A DNA stretch of 64,000 bases from Pasteurella sp049941595 (GTDB lineage: Bacteria > Pseudomonadota > Gammaproteobacteria > Enterobacterales > Pasteurellaceae). Positions 57,440 through 64,000 of the stretch are shown here, piece after piece (the stretch's first letter is position 1; the number at the start of each line of letters is the position of its first letter). The translations under genes were made by a program, and so were the position numbers. The stretch lies in assembly GCA_049941595.1 (NCBI GenBank), contig JBNFNA010000002.1, forward strand, positions 205,447 to 269,446, in the 5' to 3' direction. The notes under the pieces are model-generated. The model did no database searches and was not told where the DNA came from. It was given only the letters and a program-made list of their open reading frames with translations.

Positions 57440-57691
57440 TGGCTTTTAGCTCCTGAATACACTCCGCCTAAGCGGAATTTACAAAAAATCTCAAAAAATG
57501 ACCGCACTTTGGTACGACTATTTTGTGAGGCTAAGGTGTCCAGAAGCAGAAAATTCTGTCTGTTCACCATCTACGTAGGGCAAATTAAGAGATGATATCC
57601 ATCATTTCACCTACGGTCTCGGACGGGGCTTGAATGTGGTCAAGCACCATCAATAATTTTATCATCTAGAATGACAAAATTCAGGAGCAAA
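57440..57691 (-). promoter_or_regulatory. L10 leader region
   Basis: About 245 nt of untranslated leader before rplJ, with short inverted repeats (for example TCCGCCTAAGCGGA at 57466-57479) and an uptake sequence. Its length and position match the L10 autoregulatory leader of gammaproteobacteria. I did not fold it, so the exact L10 site is not located. Confidence 0.55.
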
Positions 57692-57720
57692 ATTCTAATA
57701 GAATTACACCCACTTGTAAA
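57692..57720 (-). promoter_or_regulatory. Predicted rplJ operon promoter
   Basis: On the minus strand TTTACA, 17-bp spacer, TAGAAT. The start near 57685 sets the leader length above. The rest of the gap up to gntP (57721-57976) is AT-rich with no gene. Confidence 0.6.
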
Positions 57721-57976
57721 GTTTTTTATTAAAAAATATACGAAAATCCCACCACACTTCGACAACGCTAATACGCCAACTTAAAAACAAGTACAGAACA
57801 ATCTGTGTACAAAATATTACTTACTCACACTCCATAAATATGATATATAAGAGAAACTTGATGCGTATTTTTTCAAGCCTGCCTTAACAAATAACAGAAA
57901 GAATGCTTTGTATTTCTAGAATATGTAGAACACTAACAAACGCCATTCTTTGTTCATCTAACATTAGGAGGTTACT

Positions 57977-59353
57977 ATGAGTGGTATTGCATTAATTGTT
58001 ACATTTGTGATTGCAATCATTATTATGATTTGGTTGATTGCAAAATTAAAAGTGCATCCTTTTCTCGCCTTGATGTCAATCTCACTTGCTCTCGCTTTTT
58101 TTGCAGGTATTCCGCTAGCAAAAATCCCTTCTATGATTGGCGATGGTTTCAGTGGCACATTCAAAAGTATCGGTATCGTCATTATTTTCGGTGCAATTAT
58201 TGGTACAGTTTTAGAAAAAACGGGTGCGGCACTAAAACTTGCAGATATAGTCGTCAAACTTGTTGGTCAGAAAAAACCTGAGTTAGCAATGTTGATTATG
58301 GGTTGGGTGGTTGGTATCCCTGTATTCTGCGACAGTGGTTTCGTTGTGCTTAACCCTATCAGAGAAGCCTTACGCAAAAAGATCTTAGCCAACCCTGTCA
58401 GTATGGCTGTTGCTCTCAGTGCTGGGCTTTATGCCTCTCACGTATTTATCCCACCAACTCCAGGCCCAATTGCGGCAGCCGGTGCGGTGGGTTTAAGCCA
58501 TAATTTATTGCTTGTAATCGGAATGGGGATTGTGGTTTCGATGCCTGTACTCTTTGCGAGTTATTTATTTGCCAAATGGATAAGCCGTAACATCACGTTA
58601 AATGAAGATAATGGCGATGATGTCATTGCAAAAGGCTATGATGACTTATTAAAACACTATGGCACTTTACCAAGTGGTGCATTAAGCCTTGCTCCAATAT
58701 GTGTGCCAATTTTATTAATGGCATTAGGCTCAATTAGTAAAATCGCAGGCTTAGACGGCGACTTAGGCATTTTAATGCAATTTTTAGGTAACCCAATTAT
58801 TGCGCTTGCCATTGGTGTGCTCTGTTCTGTTGTCTTACTGATTAAATCAGGCAAAATTAGCGAATTTGATAATCTAACCAATGAAACACTCAAAATTGTA
58901 GGTCCGATTTTGTTTATCACCGCAGCCGGTGGTGTGTTAGGTAAAGTGATCACCCAAGCAGATTTTGTGGAATATATCAAACAAAATGCACACATTATAA
59001 GTACCGCTGGCATTTTCTTCCCATTCCTTGTTTCTGCAATTTTAAAAACTGCACAAGGAAGTTCAACAGTTGCGATCATCACAACAGCTTCGATTATGGG
59101 TATGTTTAATGCACAAGATTCCTTAATGAATGCGCTCGGCTTAACCTCTGAAATTGCTGCATCATTAACCGTAATGGCAATTTCAGCGGGTGCAATGTGC
59201 GTTTCTCACGCTAATGACAGCTATTATTGGGTTGTCACGAATTTCACCAAAATGACTCCACAACAAGGCTATCGAACCCAAACAATGTTGACCTTTATTA
59301 TGGGAATTGTAGGTATCATCACAGTTTATTTACTCTCTCTTTTATTACTTTAA
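57977..59353 (+). CDS. GntP-family permease, probable glycerate importer
   Basis: 458 residues, about 12 to 14 membrane helices. GntP features: VHPFLALMSISLALAFFAGIP, PVFCDSGFVVLNPI and ASHVFIPPTPGPIAAAG. The family imports gluconate, glycerate and related acids by proton symport. It is 12 nt before a glycerate kinase gene, as in H. influenzae, so D-glycerate is the likely substrate. AGGAGG ribosome site. The pair lies between rplJL and rplKA on the opposite strand. No sugar-acid regulator is nearby. Confidence 0.9.
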   Translation: MSGIALIVTFVIAIIIMIWLIAKLKVHPFLALMSISLALAFFAGIPLAKIPSMIGDGFSGTFKSIGIVIIFGAIIGTVLEKTGAALKLADIVVKLVGQKKPELAMLIMGWVVGIPVFCDSGFVVLNPIREALRKKILANPVSMAVALSAGLYASHVFIPPTPGPIAAAGAVGLSHNLLLVIGMGIVVSMPVLFASYLFAKWISRNITLNEDNGDDVIAKGYDDLLKHYGTLPSGALSLAPICVPILLMALGSISKIAGLDGDLGILMQFLGNPIIALAIGVLCSVVLLIKSGKISEFDNLTNETLKIVGPILFITAAGGVLGKVITQADFVEYIKQNAHIISTAGIFFPFLVSAILKTAQGSSTVAIITTASIMGMFNAQDSLMNALGLTSEIAASLTVMAISAGAMCVSHANDSYYWVVTNFTKMTPQQGYRTQTMLTFIMGIVGIITVYLLSLLLL

Positions 59354-59365
59354 AGGACCAATTTT

Positions 59366-60505
59366 ATGCGAATAGTCATTGCACCTGATTCTTTTAAAGA
59401 AAGTTTAACCGCACTTGAAGTGGCAAATGCGATAGAGGCAGGGTTTAAAAAGATATGGCCAACTGCAGACTATGTCAAAGTGCCAATGGCGGACGGAGGT
59501 GAAGGCACTGTACAATCGCTAGTAGATGCTACAGGCGGTAAATTAGTACAAGCCTCTGTGACTGCACCGTTAGGCAACACAATTAATGCACCGTTTGGTA
59601 TTTCTGGTGACGGCAAGACTGCAATTATTGAGATGGCCGCAGCGTCGGGGCTACATCTTGTGCCTTTTGAACAACGCAATCCGCTGAAAACCACAAGTTT
59701 CGGCACAGGGCAATTAATTAAAAATGCGTTAGATCTGGGGGTAGAAAAAATTATTTTGGGGATTGGTGGCAGTGCAACCAATGATGCTGGTGTTGGTATG
59801 TTACAAGCCCTTGGCGGTAAGTTTCTTGACCAAGATAATCAAGCTATTCATTGGGGCGGCGAATATTTAAAAGATATTGTGCATATTAAGTTATCTGACC
59901 TTGATCCTCGTTTAAATCATATTGAAATTGAAGTAGCTTGCGATGTGAATAATCCACTTTGTGGTCCGAACGGTGCTTCTGCGATTTTTGGACCACAAAA
60001 AGGTGCAACATCTGAAATGGTGGAGCAACTAGATAAGGCATTGTTACATTTTTCTCATCTTGTGGAACAACAGCATAAACTCAATATTCGTGATGTTGCT
60101 GGCGCTGGAGCCGCAGGTGGAATGGGAGGCGGTTTGTTGCTCTTACCAAATGTAACGCTACGTTCAGGGGTGGATATCATAATAAGTGCGGTCAATCTTG
60201 CAGAAGTTTTGCAAGATGCTGATTTAGTGATTACAGGTGAAGGTCGTATGGACAGCCAAACTGCACAAGGGAAAACTCCGATTGGGGTGGCTAAAACGGC
60301 TAAGCTATTCAATAAGCCTGTGATTGCGTTAGTCGGTAGTCTCAGAGACGATTATGAGGTCGTTTACCAAGCGGGTATTGATGCGGTATTCCCAATTATT
60401 CGTCAAGTTGATGATTTGGAAGAGACATTAAAGCGCGGTCAAAAAAATCTAATTTCTACTGCACAGAATGTCGCTCGGCTTTATCAGCTAAGTCATAACA
60501 AATAA
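59366..60505 (+). CDS. glxK: Glycerate 2-kinase
   Basis: 379 residues, GckA/GarK family. RIVIAPDSFKESLTA, VPMADGGEGTVQSL, GIGGSATNDAGVGMLQALG and ITGEGRMDSQTAQGKTP are the family signatures. Phosphorylates D-glycerate to 2-phosphoglycerate, which enolase can use directly. AAAGGA precedes the ATG. Contains an uptake sequence near 60186. Terminates at a hairpin shared with rplA. Confidence 0.94.
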   Translation: MRIVIAPDSFKESLTALEVANAIEAGFKKIWPTADYVKVPMADGGEGTVQSLVDATGGKLVQASVTAPLGNTINAPFGISGDGKTAIIEMAAASGLHLVPFEQRNPLKTTSFGTGQLIKNALDLGVEKIILGIGGSATNDAGVGMLQALGGKFLDQDNQAIHWGGEYLKDIVHIKLSDLDPRLNHIEIEVACDVNNPLCGPNGASAIFGPQKGATSEMVEQLDKALLHFSHLVEQQHKLNIRDVAGAGAAGGMGGGLLLLPNVTLRSGVDIIISAVNLAEVLQDADLVITGEGRMDSQTAQGKTPIGVAKTAKLFNKPVIALVGSLRDDYEVVYQAGIDAVFPIIRQVDDLEETLKRGQKNLISTAQNVARLYQLSHNK

Positions 60506-60528
60506 CGGAATGTCTTATTTCGAACATA

Positions 60529-60560
60529 AAAAAAGTGCAACCATAAGGTTGCACTTTTTT
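60529..60560. terminator. Bidirectional terminator glxK/rplA
   Basis: Perfect 14-bp stem AAAAAAGTGCAACC / GGTTGCACTTTTTT with loop ATAA. Confidence 0.95.
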
Positions 60561-60578
60561 CGTATTCAACTGAGTGGA

Positions 60579-61268
60579 TTATAGTGTAGCTTGATCTACT
60601 GCTACGCCAGCACCCATTGTAGTAGAAATACTTACTTTCTTGATGAATACACCTTTAGATGTAGTCGGTTTCGCTTTAGCTAAAGCAGCTAATAACGCTT
60701 GTAAGTTTTCTTTTAATTGCTCTTCGCTAAAGTTAACTTTACCGATTGTGGTGTGGATGATACCGTTTTTATCATTGCGGTAACGAACCTGACCAGACTT
60801 AGCATTTTTCACTGCATCAGCAACGTTTGGTGTTACAGTACCAACTTTAGGGTTTGGCATTAAACCACGTGGACCTAAAATTTGACCTAATTGACCAACA
60901 ACACGCATCGCATCTGGAGAAGCGATAACTACGTCGAAGTTCATTTCACCTTTTTTCACTAATTCAGCTAAATCTTCCATACCCACTAAATCAGCACCCG
61001 CTTCTTTAGCAGCTTCTGCGTTAGCACCTTGAGTGAACACAGCAACACGTACAGAACGACCAGTACCGTGTGGTAATACCGTTGCACCACGTACGTTTTG
61101 GTCAGATTTACGAGGATCGATACCTAGGTTAACAGCAACGTCAACGCTTTCAACGAATTTAGCAGTAGCAAATTGTTTTAATACTGCGATTGCTTCATTG
61201 ATTTCATATGCTTTTGTAGAGTCTACGCCAGCTTTGATTGCTTTCATTTTTTTAGTCAATTTAGCCAT
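60579..61268 (-). CDS. rplA: 50S ribosomal protein L1
   Basis: 229 residues; forms the L1 stalk and represses its own mRNA. MAKLTKKMKAIKAGVDSTK, LGPRGLMPNPKVGTVT and GPVSSTTMGAG-type SISTTMGAG are recognisable. Spaced 4 nt after rplK. In this genome rplKA ends at a terminator and is cut off from rplJL by the glycerate genes. Confidence 0.98.
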   Translation of the reverse strand: MAKLTKKMKAIKAGVDSTKAYEINEAIAVLKQFATAKFVESVDVAVNLGIDPRKSDQNVRGATVLPHGTGRSVRVAVFTQGANAEAAKEAGADLVGMEDLAELVKKGEMNFDVVIASPDAMRVVGQLGQILGPRGLMPNPKVGTVTPNVADAVKNAKSGQVRYRNDKNGIIHTTIGKVNFSEEQLKENLQALLAALAKAKPTTSKGVFIKKVSISTTMGAGVAVDQATL

Positions 61269-61272
61269 CGTA

Positions 61273-61701
61273 TTATTCCTCCACTACTAAGCCCATTGAG
61301 CGAGCAGTACCAGCGATTGATTTCATCTTAGTTTCGATAGACGCACCAGTCATATCTGCCGCTTTTGTTTCAGCGATTTGACGAATTTGATCTAAAGTCA
61401 CTTTACCCACTTTCTCTTTGTTTGGTTTACCAGAACCAGACTTGATACCAGCTGCTTTTTTCAATAATACTGCAGCTGGAGGTGTTTTAGTGATGAAAGT
61501 GAATGAACGGTCTGCATACACAGTGATAACAACTGGAATTGGTAAACCTTTTTCTAAGCTCTCAGTACGAGCGTTGAATGCTTTACAGAATTCCATAATG
61601 TTCACACCTTGTTGACCTAATGCAGGACCAACTGGTGGTGAAGGGTTAGCCATACCTGCTGCAACTTGCAACTTAACATAGGCTTGTACTTTTTTTGCCA
61701 T
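61273..61701 (-). CDS. rplK: 50S ribosomal protein L11
   Basis: 142 residues; part of the GTPase-associated centre and needed for RelA activation. VQAYVKLQVAAGMANPSPPVGPALGQQGVNIM is the family signature (central proline hinge PSPPVG). It has its own predicted promoter, because a decayed gene separates it from nusG. Confidence 0.98.
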   Translation of the reverse strand: MAKKVQAYVKLQVAAGMANPSPPVGPALGQQGVNIMEFCKAFNARTESLEKGLPIPVVITVYADRSFTFITKTPPAAVLLKKAAGIKSGSGKPNKEKVGKVTLDQIRQIAETKAADMTGASIETKMKSIAGTARSMGLVVEE

Positions 61702-61796
61702 TTTTAGCTTCCTCTAGAATGGGTAATAACGCTATTGCTAGCTCCCCAGTTTACACAAAATACAAACGAGAAAACTCGCTCATAAATAGATTGCGA

Positions 61797-61825
61797 ATTC
61801 TACTGAAATTTAGAACGCTTTTCAA
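61797..61825 (-). promoter_or_regulatory. Predicted rplK-rplA promoter
   Basis: On the minus strand TTGAAA, 17-bp spacer, TAGAAT, giving a start near 61790 and a leader of about 90 nt. The near-consensus hexamers fit a ribosomal protein operon. Confidence 0.65.
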
Positions 61826-61865
61826 GCGACTTTCACTATTTTAGAGAAATTAATATTCCATTTTG

Positions 61866-62607
61866 CTAGATAATCGCTTTTTCTAAGGCAACTGGCTTGC
61901 CACCTTGCAATAACTGAATTTTTTGCTTTCTAATGCTTGAATGAAAGCAGCTGATATTAGTGTTCCACTACGTGCCTCATTCGGGCTGATCACGAAGTCA
62001 CAACCGCGTGGCATTTCATCTTTTAAGACAAACTTATCATCAGAGCCAATATGGGATTTTAGATAAATTAGGTAAAAGTGCTAAATCTTCGACCGCACTA
62101 TCACAAATAGGCTCATACCGAAATCGTTGAGGCATTTTCATTCCAAATAACATATTGGTCGGAGAGAAGGAACAGACCTTCCCATAAAGTGCGGTTTTAG
62201 TAGATTTTCTTTAAACATCAACTGATTGATAACCGCCAATTTAAAACCGGAATCTTTGAAAATAGCTTTGGGCTTTTGATGTAAATTGTAAATCGGACTA
62301 CGTTGACACTACTTAATCCGCTCAACTTCAGACAAAATATACAAAAGTCTTTTTGTATCAAGAAACCGCTCAGCGACAAGCTCTAAACAAGCCAATGTAT
62401 AACCTTCTGCGTGTGTCAATGAAAAAATGCGTTGTGAACTTTCTGCGACAATAAAATCCCAACTCGCCACACCTTCAAATATGGATAATGTTGCTGCAAT
62501 AAAGCCATTTTTTAGTCGTGCTGATCAAATGCTTGATGAGGCAGTTAACTCTTTTTAATTGAAGATAAAAACTTTCCTTCTAAAGATTCTTCTATCGCAT
62601 TACACAT
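61866..62607 (-). pseudogene. Decayed gene of unknown family between nusG and rplK
   Basis: Fragments on the minus strand link across three frames: MCNAIEESLEGKFLSSIKKS then a stop; GFIAATLSIFEGVASWDF; AESSQRIFSLTHAEGYTL; ERFLDTKRLLYILSEVERI then TAG; PIYNLHQKPKAIFKDSGF; SPTNMLFGMKMPQRFRYE; DKFVLKDEMPRGCDF; QLLQGGKPVALEKAII then TAG. Together about 245 residues with at least two stops and several shifts. The coherent fragments show real coding ancestry; I do not recognise it. It holds uptake sequences in decayed coding sequence. Confidence 0.7.
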
Positions 62608-62704
62608 TAGTCAAATTAATTTATGATGACGTAATCATTCGAATAATCCAACATCGTTTTTTCCTCTTAATATTGTGATTTTCCGAAATCATAAAAGAAA
62701 AAAA

Positions 62705-62719
62705 CGACAAAAAATGTCG
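62705..62719 (-). terminator. Terminator after nusG
   Basis: On the minus strand CGACA-TTTTT-TGTCG followed by seven T, 64 nt past the nusG stop. Confidence 0.7.
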
Positions 62720-62782
62720 CTCTAAAATAAAAACTAAAAAATAAGGGCAATCTTATTACCCCTACTTTTATGCTCTAATGAA

Positions 62783-63337
62783 TTAAGCGCTTTGTTTTTC
62801 TACTTGGCTAAATTCAAGTTCAACTGGTGTTGCACGACCAAAAATTGATACAGATACTTTCAAGCGACCTTTTTCATAGTCAACTTCTTCAACTGTACCA
62901 CTAAAGTCTGCAAATGGACCTTCAGTCACACGAACTTCTTCACCAGGTTGGAATTCTTTTCTATGACGAGGTTTTTCTGAACTTTCTTGTAAACGATTTA
63001 AAATGCGATCCGCTTCACGTTGTGAAATTGGTGCTGGTTTATCTGCTGTACCACCAATGAATCCCATTACTCGAGGAACGCTACGAACCAAGTGCCAAGT
63101 TTCATCGTTCATTTCCATCTGTACTAACACATAACCAGGAAAGAATTTACGTTCACTTTTACGTCTTTTACCCGCTACGTTTTCAACAACTTCTTCGGTT
63201 GGAACAAGCACTTCACCAAATTGTTCTTCCATTTGGTGTAATTTAATATATTCACGTAATGTTGTTGCTACACGGCCTTCAAAACCAGAAAAAGCCTGTA
63301 ATACATACCAGCGTTTTTTGCTTGCTGTTTCTGTCAT
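62783..63337 (-). CDS. nusG: Transcription termination/antitermination factor NusG
   Basis: 184 residues: NGN domain (KRWYVLQAFSGFEGRVATTL; FFPGYVLVQMEM; VMGFIGG) and a C-terminal KOW domain (GEEVRVTEGPFADFSGTVEEV). Binds the polymerase clamp, promotes processivity and Rho termination, and links to ribosomes. The ATG is 1 nt after the secE stop. Confidence 0.98.
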   Translation of the reverse strand: MTETASKKRWYVLQAFSGFEGRVATTLREYIKLHQMEEQFGEVLVPTEEVVENVAGKRRKSERKFFPGYVLVQMEMNDETWHLVRSVPRVMGFIGGTADKPAPISQREADRILNRLQESSEKPRHRKEFQPGEEVRVTEGPFADFSGTVEEVDYEKGRLKVSVSIFGRATPVELEFSQVEKQSA

Positions 63338-63338
63338 C

Positions 63339-63749
63339 TTAGAACCTCAAATCTGTTAAGAAAGTAATTAATGCAACAATAATTGAATCTAAACCCCATA
63401 GGATTAAAGAGACAATAATCGTGACACCAGCTACGATCAATGTAGTTTGCATTGCCTCTGGACGTGTTGGCCATACAATTTTTCTTAATTCAATTCTTGA
63501 ATCACTGAAGAAGTGACGTGCTTTTGTACCTTGATTTGTCAAGGTTGCAATACCTAATGCAATAAGCAATAAAACAACTACGCCAACAACACGGATTGGA
63601 GTAGAAAATTGTTCTACAAGATAAATATTACCTAACGCTGCTGCTGCGATCACAACAAAAACGAGTAACCATAAGAAAGTATTTAAACCTTTTGATTTTT
63701 GGTTCTCGACTTCATGCGCATTTTTCTTTTTCTCGATCTCTAACGCCAT
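63339..63749 (-). CDS. secE: Preprotein translocase subunit SecE
   Basis: 136 residues with three hydrophobic spans (about 25-42, 50-66, 107-129) and the conserved cytoplasmic ARHFFSDSRIELRKIVWPTRPEAMQTTL. It stabilises SecY in the Sec channel. Three-helix form typical of gammaproteobacteria. Directly before nusG, and downstream of a tufB end, as in E. coli. Confidence 0.97.
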   Translation of the reverse strand: MALEIEKKKNAHEVENQKSKGLNTFLWLLVFVVIAAAALGNIYLVEQFSTPIRVVGVVVLLLIALGIATLTNQGTKARHFFSDSRIELRKIVWPTRPEAMQTTLIVAGVTIIVSLILWGLDSIIVALITFLTDLRF

Positions 63750-63940
63750 AATTTATTTAATCCATTACTTAACTTAAATAGGGGATTCGTTTCTGAACGC
63801 GTGATTGTAGCATTTTATTTAAAAAATGCATATTAAAATTACAGCAGAATTTTAATTTTTTCCCCTACCGTTTTGCAAAAGCAAATGACGGTAAGAATGA
63901 AAAGGGCGGTCAAAATTTGAAAAGTTTTGGGCAATAAAAA

Positions 63941-63962
63941 AGGCGTACCTTTCGATACGCCT
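63941..63962 (-). terminator. Terminator after the tuf gene
   Basis: AGGCGTA / TACGCCT stem with an 8-nt loop, followed on the minus strand by TTTTTTATTG. It separates the tuf end from secE. Confidence 0.8.
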
Positions 63963-63984
63963 CTTTTCAGCAAGTCAAGCCAAA

Positions 63985-64000
63985 TTATTTGATAATTTTA
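63985..64000 (-). CDS. tufB: Elongation factor Tu, last codons only (partial)
   Basis: The minus strand enters the window as AAA ATT ATC AAA TAA (KIIK-stop), matching the EF-Tu C-terminus in Pasteurellaceae. A terminator and then secE follow, the conserved tufB-secE-nusG order. Only 16 bases are visible, so the call rests mainly on synteny. Confidence 0.55.

Overview
The window is a Pasteurellaceae chromosome segment. Protein-level matches, the Hin-type DNA uptake sequence AAGTGCGGT scattered on both strands, and gene blocks such as rpsU-dnaG-rpoD, recO-rlmD-relA-dgkA and nudC-hemE-yjaG-hup all point there. The intact hemE argues against Haemophilus influenzae, which cannot make protoporphyrin. 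It fits a haem-independent relative such as H. parainfluenzae or Aggregatibacter; I cannot name the species.

Layout. 1-7.8 kb: gor (+); tdk, a small membrane protein and tsaD (-); then rpsU, dnaG and rpoD (+). 7.83 kb: a CAT-anticodon tRNA, probably Ile2. 7884-22873: a 15.0-kb integrated element bounded by a 16-bp direct repeat of the tRNA 3' part. 23.2-33.4 kb: tRNA-Ser(TGA), rne, rluC, cobB, brnQ, pyrG, eno. 33.5-45.7 kb: ruvX/yqgE/rsmE, a dead pirin gene, recO-rlmD-relA-dgkA, glmS, hup-yjaG-hemE-nudC. 45.8-47.8 kb: an AT-rich acyltransferase gene. 47.8-64 kb: the rpoBC/ribosomal protein region. It reads tufB (end only), secE, nusG, [a decayed gene], rplK, rplA, then a glycerate uptake/kinase pair on the opposite strand, then rplJ, rplL, rpoB, rpoC.

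The element is the main discovery. It has a tyrosine integrase, an AlpA-like activator, a P4/D5-type replication helicase and a small Arc-like regulator with paired operators. It also has a complete HK97-type packaging and head set: HNH nuclease, TerS, TerL, portal, prohead protease, major capsid, two head-tail joining proteins, and a lambda gpU-like tail terminator. It has no tail tube, tape measure, baseplate, fibre or lysis genes. This is the plan of a capsid-forming phage-inducible chromosomal island (cf-PICI), a satellite that builds its own head and borrows a helper phage's tail.

Further sequence signals are an iteron array flanking an AT-rich core (candidate origin), paired integrase arm-type repeats at both ends, and a palindrome-rich gap with a GC-rich patch between HNH and TerS (candidate cos). 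A two-gene cargo (membrane protein plus proline-rich peptide) lies next to a structured RNA-like hairpin. Two genes, including the major capsid, are split by single-base shifts at A-runs. The right att copy no longer carries the tRNA end. The element may therefore be locked in place, or the shifts may be sequencing errors or recoding sites.

Elsewhere the genes are mostly core functions: transcription (rpoB, rpoC, rpoD, nusG), replication priming, RNA decay, stringent response, nucleotide and amino-sugar synthesis, and glycolysis. Several terminators and one rpoB-rpoC intercistronic hairpin are built from inverted pairs of the uptake sequence.
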